8,540 bases of DNA, taken from contig JADFGB010000033.1 in the NCBI GenBank assembly GCA_022567875.1, forward strand, positions 1 to 8,540. The letters are read 5' to 3'. The notes beneath the pieces are model-generated. The model was not told the DNA's origin. It worked only from the letters and a program-made list of their open reading frames with translations, and did not search any database. The DNA comes from Bacteroidota bacterium. GTDB taxonomy: Bacteria; Bacteroidota; Ignavibacteria; Ignavibacteriales; Ignavibacteriaceae. The stretch's first letter is position 1. Every line of letters starts with the position of its first letter. Of the stretch, positions 1-5,404 are shown one piece after another. The translations under genes were made by a program, and so were the position numbers.

Positions 1-1131
1 TTTTAATGCTTTTTTAACTACCGGAGGATCTATCATTTTACTTCCAAGAGAAACAACTCCAACTCCCTGCTTTTTAGCATCTTTAAATGCTTCGACAATT
101 TTCTTAGCTTTATCAATTTCTTCTTCAGTGGGTGAAAACGCCTCGTGTACTACTTGTATTTGTCTTGGGTGAATACAACCTTTTCCCTCAAAACCAAGTG
201 CTTTTGCTTCCAATACACTTACTCTTAAACCCTCCATATTGCTTACATCAGAATATACTGTGTCTATGGCTTGTATGCCGGCAGCTTTTGCTGCATTGAC
301 TACCATTGAGCGGGCAAATAAGCTTTCATAGCCTTCTTCGGTTCTTTGCGTGCCAATGTCTGCCGTGTAATCTTCAAGTCCAATTGTTAAAGCACAATTA
401 AGTTTTGATGCTATAGCAATTTTATAAGCGTTTATTACTCCCAAAGCGCTTTCAATTATGGGCATCAGAAAAATATTGTTTTTAATTCTGAATGATTTTT
501 TTAATCGTTTTACTTCATCTTCAACTTCTTTTACTTGTTCGGCAAGTTCACACTTTGGTATTAAAATAACCTGTACGTTGTGGGGGACAATAAAACTTAA
601 GTCATCTATTCCTTTTGGTAATTGATTTATTCTCACCATTCTTTCCGAACCGTAAAAATTAACGCTTCTTAATGCATTTCTGACCAATAATTTTGAGGCA
701 TCTTTTACCGAAGGTGCAACGCTGTCTTCCAAATCTAAAATTATACCGTCAGGTTTGTGTAGTCCCGCATTGATAAAATATTTTGGCTGATTACCGGGCA
801 AATACAATCTGCTTCTTCTCAAGCGGTTTATTTTAGTGTTCGATAAATTTTCTTTTATTGTGGGGAGTAGGTATTCTTTTTGAATTTCCGGGTATATTTT
901 TTTTACAGCATATTCAAAACGAGCGGCAATAGAAAAGGGAAGTGCGCCGTAATCTTCAAGCAAGATGTGTGCATTTTTAATTTCAAAGAATTTACACATT
1001 CTTTTAATCTGCTTGACGATGGAATCTCCGTACATTGAAGATACTTTGCTGTTGACACTAATTTTTAATCCACCGGATTTTTTTATTTGGATATTAAATT
1101 TGCAGTCAGATCTTATTTTGATTGGAGCCAT
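1..1131 (-). CDS. citE: Citrate lyase acyl-carrier/beta-subunit fusion (CitD-CitE), 3' end outside window
   Basis: The reading frame is open from ATG at 1131 to the window edge (377 codons, no stop seen). A frame stop at 1180-1182 and the lack of another ATG fix the start; no good ribosome site is visible. Residues about 5-82 resemble CitD, the acyl carrier protein of citrate lyase: SKVSSMYGDSI (28-38) and DYGALPFSIAARFE (60-73) match the CitD signature (SSVEKQFGDAI, DKGALDCILRARLE in E. coli, from memory). Residues about 105-377 are CitE: SRLYLPGN (107-114), LDLEDSV (132-138), RIN (167-169), the metal-ligand candidates E135, E227 and D254 (in GLEDY), FARS (272-275), GIQAIDTVYSD (285-295) and HPRQ (321-324). 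CitE cleaves the citryl-thioester carried by CitD to oxaloacetate and acetyl-thioester; a CitF partner is expected just beyond the left edge. In a gapless alignment the CitD prosthetic-group serine falls on R7, with S8 next to it. The C-terminus, ending near SLGSKMIDPPVVKKALK, is nearly complete. Citramalyl- or another acyl-CoA lyase is the main alternative, but the CitD half argues for true citrate lyase. Confidence 0.86.
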   Translation of the reverse strand, partial: MAPIKIRSDCKFNIQIKKSGGLKISVNSKVSSMYGDSIVKQIKRMCKFFEIKNAHILLEDYGALPFSIAARFEYAVKKIYPEIQKEYLLPTIKENLSNTKINRLRRSRLYLPGNQPKYFINAGLHKPDGIILDLEDSVAPSVKDASKLLVRNALRSVNFYGSERMVRINQLPKGIDDLSFIVPHNVQVILIPKCELAEQVKEVEDEVKRLKKSFRIKNNIFLMPIIESALGVINAYKIAIASKLNCALTIGLEDYTADIGTQRTEEGYESLFARSMVVNAAKAAGIQAIDTVYSDVSNMEGLRVSVLEAKALGFEGKGCIHPRQIQVVHEAFSPTEEEIDKAKKIVEAFKDAKKQGVGVVSLGSKMIDPPVVKKALK

Positions 1132-1238
1132 TTTATTTTGTATTGATAAATTGTTGTATTGTTTTATTGCTGTGTCATTTTATCTTTTCGATGTAACTGT
1201 ATAGCCTTACATCAATATAACAATAAAACGATATTTCC
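1132..1238 (-). other. 107-nt intergenic gap between the MmgE/PrpD and citDE genes
   Basis: This AT-rich gap separates two genes that are probably co-transcribed. It holds an inverted repeat (annotated separately) and no recognisable Shine-Dalgarno sequence ahead of the citDE ATG. The larger spacing than elsewhere in the operon leaves room for an internal promoter or an RNA hairpin, but no convincing -35/-10 pair was seen. Confidence 0.5.
1190..1213. repeat. 7-bp inverted repeat (GATGTAA / TTACATC) upstream of citDE
   Basis: GATGTAA (1190-1196) and TTACATC (1207-1213) are perfect complements separated by 10 nt. As RNA on the minus strand this would form a weak, AT-rich stem without a following U-run, so it is not a convincing terminator. 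As DNA it has the dyad form of an operator. Its inner TGTAA/TTACA half-sites recur in the inverted repeat at 6676-6695, but with a different spacer, so a shared regulator is only a possibility. Confidence 0.35.
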
Positions 1239-2672
1239 TTAAACAGTTAACTTTTCCATAAATTCGTTTGCTTTTATTTCTTCACAATTTAAAATCATAT
1301 TTTTTATTTCATATTGTCTTTCTTCACTTAATAATTTATCTGATAGTGAGTTAAATTTAATCTCTAAATCCTCCATTGTCATCGGTTCCCTCGGATCTCC
1401 TTTTGGGTATTCCCGGTATTCCGAAAATTCTCTTCCGTCTTTCGTTCTAATTATAACTTTTGAAGGCTGCTTTTCAGGAAACATCTTATCAAATTCTTCT
1501 GATGCTTCTCCTTTTATCTTATCAATTATTTCCCAAATTTTCGGGTCTTTTAGCTTTTCCTCAGAAAAAGAATGTGTAGTAACTTTACCGTCAACAATTG
1601 CAGCTGCAACACAGTATGGAAGTGAATGGTCTGCAGTTTCCCTCGATTCGGGACGGTATTTATGCGGGTCAAAAAGTATATCACATGCACGGGCTATCGT
1701 GGTTATTGTTACGGAATCAATCTCGTCATATTTAATATCATTATTTTTGATTGCATTTAATACTGCTGTTATATGAACGTGGGAAAGGGCTTCGCATGGA
1801 AAGGCTTTCATGCTGCATTCCATAATTTTGTAATTATCTCCAAGTCCACCCAACAATTTATCCAGATTCCATTTCCACTCTTCTTCAAATTCTCTTCCAC
1901 TCATTTTAACAGCATTTAATTTTTGTTCTTTTACATCCCACCCGAAGTAGCAATCCATAAATCCTTCCTTACCTTCGAAAACAGCTTCCGTACCGGTAAA
2001 GCCTTTTTGTGCCATAAGTGCTGCAAAGACTCCGCTTTGAACAGCCATAGGGTCAACTGTATTTTTCATCATAGTTAATTTTCCTGCTGTAGGGCAGCCG
2101 ATTGTGTGGTTGTGCGAACCGCTTATACCTATTGCGTTTACCATTTGCTCTACATTTAAACCCAATAATTTACCTGCAACAATAGGCGAAACAAATTGTG
2201 TTAGTGTTGCGTGGTGCCATTTTCTCTCTCGTATTCCCGGTACTGCAAACTCGCAAAGTCGTTGTTCAAATTCATACGCAAGTACAATTGCAACAATTAC
2301 ATCTTTCATTGCAGCACCGACAAGTTCGCCGACAGATAAAGCCGCGGGTATTAAATCAGAAGGGTGTGAGGGGTCTTCTTTCCAATAAATATCGTTAAAG
2401 TCCAATGCCCTTATCATTAAAGAATTTACAAGCGTTGCATTTACTGCTGGAATTTTTTCTCCGAAGCCAATAAGAGTAGCTTCTTCTTTACCGCCCATAT
2501 TTTTGTAAATATCTTTTATAATGTTTAAATCTTTAGTGTGGTAACCGCCGTATGCACAGCCTATAGAATCATATAAATATTTTTTTACTGTTTCGACAAC
2601 TTCTTTGGGAAGATCTTCAAATTTTAAGTTAATTGAGAATTCGGCAATTTGACGTGAGATAGATTTTTCCAT
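1239..2672 (-). CDS. MmgE/PrpD family dehydratase (2-methylcitrate/citrate dehydratase-like)
   Basis: The protein has 477 residues, close to the usual 450-490 of the MmgE/PrpD family, which includes 2-methylcitrate dehydratase PrpD, Bacillus MmgE and cis-aconitate decarboxylase. Family signatures are RALDFND (88-94), HPSD (103-106), the KWHHAT segment with H153/H154 (151-156), the KAFPC turn (289-293) and ETADHSLPY (345-353); the last is nearer to MmgE as I recall it than to enteric PrpD. The helical domain covers about 1-270 with 440-477, and the lid domain about 275-435. These cofactor-free cytosolic enzymes remove or add water (or decarboxylate) on tricarboxylic acids. The ATG at 2672 lies 7 nt after the aconitase stop, with a weak AAGAG site inside the end of that gene, suggesting translational coupling. 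Beside an aconitase and citrate lyase, dehydration of citrate, methylcitrate or homocitrate to a cis-aconitate-type acid is most likely. cis-Aconitate decarboxylase activity cannot be excluded. Confidence 0.88.
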   Translation of the reverse strand: MEKSISRQIAEFSINLKFEDLPKEVVETVKKYLYDSIGCAYGGYHTKDLNIIKDIYKNMGGKEEATLIGFGEKIPAVNATLVNSLMIRALDFNDIYWKEDPSHPSDLIPAALSVGELVGAAMKDVIVAIVLAYEFEQRLCEFAVPGIRERKWHHATLTQFVSPIVAGKLLGLNVEQMVNAIGISGSHNHTIGCPTAGKLTMMKNTVDPMAVQSGVFAALMAQKGFTGTEAVFEGKEGFMDCYFGWDVKEQKLNAVKMSGREFEEEWKWNLDKLLGGLGDNYKIMECSMKAFPCEALSHVHITAVLNAIKNNDIKYDEIDSVTITTIARACDILFDPHKYRPESRETADHSLPYCVAAAIVDGKVTTHSFSEEKLKDPKIWEIIDKIKGEASEEFDKMFPEKQPSKVIIRTKDGREFSEYREYPKGDPREPMTMEDLEIKFNSLSDKLLSEERQYEIKNMILNCEEIKANEFMEKLTV

Positions 2673-2679
2673 ATTACTC

Positions 2680-4614
2680 TTAATTATTATTTATCAATTT
2701 TTTCTTCACCCAATTGTTCAAACCTCCTACGGCAATCAGTTCCTGTGCTGCTTTTCCGAGCGGGTCAAATTCATATACTTTATTGTTAAATGAAGCATTT
2801 GATTTTTCAAAATCGATAGTTATCAATTGCCCCGTATTTACTGTAAGCTTTTCTGTTCCGTATTTTCCTTTTATGTCATTTACAATTTCCGGAATTTCTA
2901 TTAATAAAAATCCGTTGTTAAAAGCGTTTCTTTTGTAAGTTTCACTGAATGAACCGGCAATTACTAATTTTATGCCTTTGTACTTTAGAGCAGTTACAGC
3001 CTGTTCACGTGAGCTTCCGGTTCCAAAATTAAATCCGCCGACAATTATATCTCCATCTTTTGCAATTTTTTGAAATTCAGGATCGTAATTTTCCATTGCG
3101 ACTTGTGCTTGCTGTTCGGGTGTATAATCGTCAATGTAGGTATATTTTCCGGGGTAAATTCCGTCCGTATTTAAATTATCCTGATGACAAAAAAGTACAT
3201 TACCTTTTATTTCATTAGGGAAACCGGGAATAATATCTACTGAAATTTTATCTTTTTCTTTTGGGGTATTTACTTTTACTTCTTCGTAAGTAATTAATGG
3301 GCAGTATTCCCATGCATAATCTATATAACCTGCAATAGCCGAAGCAGCAACTACTGCCGGTGAAGCCAAGTATGAATGCGCTTTGGGTGAACCCATTCTC
3401 CCTTTGTAATTTCTGTTTGTTGCTGATATTCCTACTTCACCGTCTTTGAGCAATCCTATACCCAAACCAATACAAGGTCCGCAACCCGGAGGCAATGGAA
3501 TTGCTCCTGCTTCTATCAAAGCATTCCAATCACCTTTCAATTCGCTTTCCTTTTGAACTTGGGAAGAAGCGGCGGCAATGTAAAACTCAACTCCTTCGGC
3601 AACTTTTTTACCCCTCATTATTTCCGCAGCCTTGTGCAGGTCTTCAACTCTGCTGTTTACACAGGATACAAGATATGCTTTGTTTATTCTTATTTTTTTT
3701 GACTTCAATTCACACATTGTTTCCATTTTTTTAACTGTATCGGGTCCGGATACGGAAGGCAGTACGGAAGATAATTCAAGATTGATTTCCTTTGAATAAT
3801 ATGCATCTTCATCTGAAGTTAATTTCTCTTGTTCAAGTTTATTAATTCTCTCCTCGTTTATTCTTTCATTTTCACCGTAATTATTTAATCTACTGCGTAA
3901 CCATTCAATAGTTATTTCGTCGATAGGAAACACCCCTGCCAAAGCGCCCCATTCGGTGGTCATATTCGCAATTGTTAACCGGTCATCTATCGAAAGATTT
4001 TTTATGCCTTCACCGGTAAATTCTATTACGTAATTTAAAACTTCGTCTTGGTTATAACGACCGCAGAGTGTAATTATTACATCTTTGCCTGAGACCCCTT
4101 CGTTAAGTTTTCCTGAAAAATTTACTTTTGCTATCGGCGGAACTTTCCACCAGGTTTTACCGGTTGCCCAAACTGCGGCAGCATCTGTTCTAACTATGGG
4201 AGTGCCTAAACAACCGAGTCCGCCGTACATATTTGAGTGGCTGTCCGAAGCAACAACCATTGTACCCGGCCAGGCAAATCCTTCTTCGCACATAATTTGA
4301 TGACCAATTCCTCTGCCGGCGGGATAAAAATGAGCGCCCATCTTTTTTGCAAATTCTTCAATCTTTTTATATTTAGATAAATTTTTCTCGCTTTTATCCT
4401 GCACGTTGTGGTCTAATGTAATTACTACTTGTTTAGGGCTATGAATTTTATCTGCACCTATTGCATTGAATTTCGGAATTATTGCTCCGGTGTTATCGTG
4501 AGTCATAACATAAGCAGGTTTTATGTAAATAAAATCGCTGCTATGTATTTTTTGATTAGGCAGTAATTCATCGGCGAATAATTGTACTATTTTTTCTGAT
4601 AGTGTTTGTTCCAT
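2680..4614 (-). CDS. Aconitase-superfamily hydro-lyase, single chain, Lys4 homoaconitase-like
   Basis: This 644-residue [4Fe-4S] hydro-lyase carries the catalytic domains (about 1-450) and the swivel domain (about 460-635) in one chain. Visible motifs are THDNTG (38-43), LDHN (67-70), SDSH (123-126), the cluster cysteines C318 (in SCVNSR), C378 and C381 (in GCGPC), the NRNYKGRMGSP segment (400-410) and the swivel loop GTGSSREQA (531-539). Long stretches such as YPAGRGIGHQIM (97-108), MTTEWGALAG (218-227) and NTDGIYPGKYTY (482-493) recall fungal mitochondrial homoaconitase Lys4 rather than AcnA or AcnB, and the length fits Lys4 better than AcnA (about 890). The swivel substrate loop reads KYTY, as I recall for Lys4. 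It should interconvert a citrate-type and an isocitrate-type acid through the cis-aconitate form; homocitrate versus citrate is unresolved. Its ATG has a clear AAAGGA site (4621-4626, 6 nt away) lying directly beside the repeat element at 4625-4872. It is translated just before the MmgE/PrpD gene. Confidence 0.87.
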   Translation of the reverse strand: MEQTLSEKIVQLFADELLPNQKIHSSDFIYIKPAYVMTHDNTGAIIPKFNAIGADKIHSPKQVVITLDHNVQDKSEKNLSKYKKIEEFAKKMGAHFYPAGRGIGHQIMCEEGFAWPGTMVVASDSHSNMYGGLGCLGTPIVRTDAAAVWATGKTWWKVPPIAKVNFSGKLNEGVSGKDVIITLCGRYNQDEVLNYVIEFTGEGIKNLSIDDRLTIANMTTEWGALAGVFPIDEITIEWLRSRLNNYGENERINEERINKLEQEKLTSDEDAYYSKEINLELSSVLPSVSGPDTVKKMETMCELKSKKIRINKAYLVSCVNSRVEDLHKAAEIMRGKKVAEGVEFYIAAASSQVQKESELKGDWNALIEAGAIPLPPGCGPCIGLGIGLLKDGEVGISATNRNYKGRMGSPKAHSYLASPAVVAASAIAGYIDYAWEYCPLITYEEVKVNTPKEKDKISVDIIPGFPNEIKGNVLFCHQDNLNTDGIYPGKYTYIDDYTPEQQAQVAMENYDPEFQKIAKDGDIIVGGFNFGTGSSREQAVTALKYKGIKLVIAGSFSETYKRNAFNNGFLLIEIPEIVNDIKGKYGTEKLTVNTGQLITIDFEKSNASFNNKVYEFDPLGKAAQELIAVGGLNNWVKKKLINNN

Positions 4615-4620
4615 ATGAAT

Positions 4621-4626
4621 TCCTTT
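4621..4626 (-). promoter_or_regulatory. Ribosome binding site of the aconitase-like gene
   Basis: On the minus strand AAAGGA stands 6 nt before the ATG at 4614. It is the clearest Shine-Dalgarno sequence in the window, and supports that start. It overlaps the outer end of the left heptamer repeat by two bases, so the element inserted immediately upstream without removing it. Confidence 0.6.
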
Positions 4627-4659
4627 AGTCGCTAGACGTTAGACGTAAAACGTAAGATG
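4625..4659 (+). repeat. Left heptamer repeat array (TTAGTCG, CTAGACG, TTAGACG, TAAAACG, TAAGATG)
   Basis: Five consecutive 7-mers starting at 4625, 4632, 4639, 4646 and 4653 are variants of a T-A-G-A-C-G core. The array is repeated in inverted orientation, with one unit missing, at 4845-4872. From memory, such TAGACGT-type short repeats often border four-helix-bundle (IVS) genes in Bacteroidota and Ignavibacteriota genomes; I could not verify this here. Confidence 0.7.
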
Positions 4660-4666
4660 TCTTATT

Positions 4667-4798
4667 TTATTTGCTATAATTATTAATCATTTTTGATATC
4701 ATGGCAAAAACACGGTTAGATAATTCTTTTAACTTTTCGATTTGTTCTGTAGAACAAATTTTCCAAACATCTAATTCTTTGTGACTGAGTTTTAACAT
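4667..4798 (-). pseudogene. Internally deleted four-helix-bundle (23S rRNA IVS/S23-type) protein remnant
   Basis: A 43-codon ORF (ATG at 4798, TAA at 4667-4669) begins MLKLSHKELDVWKI, the characteristic opening of the IVS-encoded four-helix-bundle family (TIGR02436), whose normal length is about 115-130 residues. After C15 it continues with EQIEKLKELSNRVFAM, ISKMI and a stop at NNYSK, which looks like the C-terminal helix of the same family. About 80 central residues, including the usual S-P-S-N-I-A-E-G segment, are absent, so the gene seems to have lost its middle by an in-frame deletion. No Shine-Dalgarno sequence precedes it. Inverted heptamer repeats on both sides support reading it as a decayed small mobile or repeat-bounded element between two operon genes. 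A functional 43-residue peptide is possible but less likely. The family has no firmly established function. Confidence 0.6.
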
Positions 4799-4844
4799 TT
4801 TCAATAAAATTTTTTATCAGTTATTATGCTGGCCAACTTTAGTT

Positions 4845-4872
4845 TGTCTTACCTCTTACGTCTGACGACTAA
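4845..4872 (-). repeat. Right heptamer repeat array, inverted relative to the left
   Basis: Read on the minus strand, the array is TTAGTCG (4866-4872), TCAGACG (4859-4865), TAAGAGG (4852-4858) and TAAGACA (4845-4851). The first unit is identical to the first unit on the left and the next three match units 3-5 with few changes, so the left copy has one extra unit. The TAG of the outermost unit is the stop codon of the HD-domain gene. Confidence 0.65.
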
Positions 4873-5402
4873 CGTTTAAACGGTTCAAAACTTACAAAAT
4901 CTGCGTGGTGAACAATAATTGCCTCTACGCTTCTTTTTTCCGAATCTCCTTCTTTTGAATGATATGCAATTATGTGCTGCACTTCTACCGGTAAACCGAA
5001 TCTATCGGCAATAGAAACACCGCTGAAAGGATGACGCAAAAGTTTTCCAGCTTTACTTGTGGTTAACTTTCCTTCAACTTTATCATATTCAATTAATTTT
5101 CCTATGTCAATTAATATAGCACCAGCAATTAATGTGTCCATATCAATTTCAATTTCATCGCTGAAGTTTTCTTTCATTCTATTTGCTATATCAACAGAGA
5201 GTTGCACCGCAGTTCTTTTGTGATTCATAAAACTTATTTTGCAATCATTTAGAAGTAACGAAAAAGGAATTTCTTCCAAATCCTCAATTGATAAAACGCT
5301 GTTTTCAATTGCATAAATCCAGCATTGTAAAACTTTTTCTTTCAGCCCGTTATTTTTTATCCAATTTATTTCGGGCCAGATTGTTAATACTTTATCTTTC
5401 AT
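4869..5402 (-). CDS. HD-domain-like protein with an altered HD motif
   Basis: The 177-residue soluble protein has the layout of a small HD-superfamily hydrolase: H61 (in HKRTAV), the core motif at 94-101, HPFSGVS (124-130), YHSKEGD (147-153) and VHHADFV (164-170). The core reads GAILIDIGKL where active members have LLHDIGK, so the metal-binding His is I98 (codon ATT, not one base from a His codon) while D99, H124, H148, H165/H166 and D168 remain. Active HD proteins are metal-dependent phosphohydrolases or, in the PhnZ/MIOX branch, oxygenases. With one ligand gone this one may be inactive, or bind metal differently and serve as a regulator. The ATG lies 2 nt before the stop of the upstream dehydrogenase gene is cleared, with no Shine-Dalgarno site, indicating translational coupling. 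The substrate is unknown. The last residue (R177) and the stop codon lie at the edge of the heptamer repeat, so the C-terminus may have been changed by the element. Confidence 0.75.
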   Translation of the reverse strand: MKDKVLTIWPEINWIKNNGLKEKVLQCWIYAIENSVLSIEDLEEIPFSLLLNDCKISFMNHKRTAVQLSVDIANRMKENFSDEIEIDMDTLIAGAILIDIGKLIEYDKVEGKLTTSKAGKLLRHPFSGVSIADRFGLPVEVQHIIAYHSKEGDSEKRSVEAIIVHHADFVSFEPFKR

Positions 5403-5404
5403 AA

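Larger units (their letters stand above)
4625..4872. mobile_element. Small repeat-bounded element carrying the IVS-type remnant
   Basis: The 248-nt unit is bounded by imperfect inverted heptamer arrays and contains one deleted four-helix-bundle ORF but no transposase, so any movement would need help in trans. It fits exactly between the end of the HD gene, whose stop codon lies within it, and the ribosome binding site of the aconitase gene. The rest of the operon has gaps of 2-107 nt. No target-site duplication could be identified with confidence, so insertion is inferred from structure. Confidence 0.45.

Noticed and set aside
1..1131. ATP-citrate lyase or citryl-CoA lyase of the classic reductive TCA cycle
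   Set aside because: The sequence matches the CitE (HpcH/HpaI-type TIM barrel) family plus CitD, not the citrate-synthase-like domain of ATP-citrate lyase or Ccl.
965..1204. Plus-strand 79-codon ORF
   Set aside because: It lies mostly antisense to the CitD part of the citDE gene; the hydrophobic-looking product is what the reverse of a charged AT-rich coding region gives, and there is no ribosome site or family match.
1132..1238. Rho-independent terminator between the MmgE/PrpD and citDE genes
   Set aside because: The only dyad has a weak AT-rich stem and a 10-nt loop with no U-run after it on the minus strand.
2104..2398. Overlapping plus-strand ORFs opposite the MmgE/PrpD gene
   Set aside because: Antisense shadows of a well-supported gene, with no recognisable domain.
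2714..4300. Plus-strand ORFs of 71-79 codons opposite the aconitase-like gene
   Set aside because: They are antisense to strongly conserved aconitase motifs and have no independent support.
4625..4872. Short repeats as a CRISPR array
   Set aside because: The repeats are contiguous 7-mers without spacers and occur as an inverted pair, unlike CRISPR repeats.
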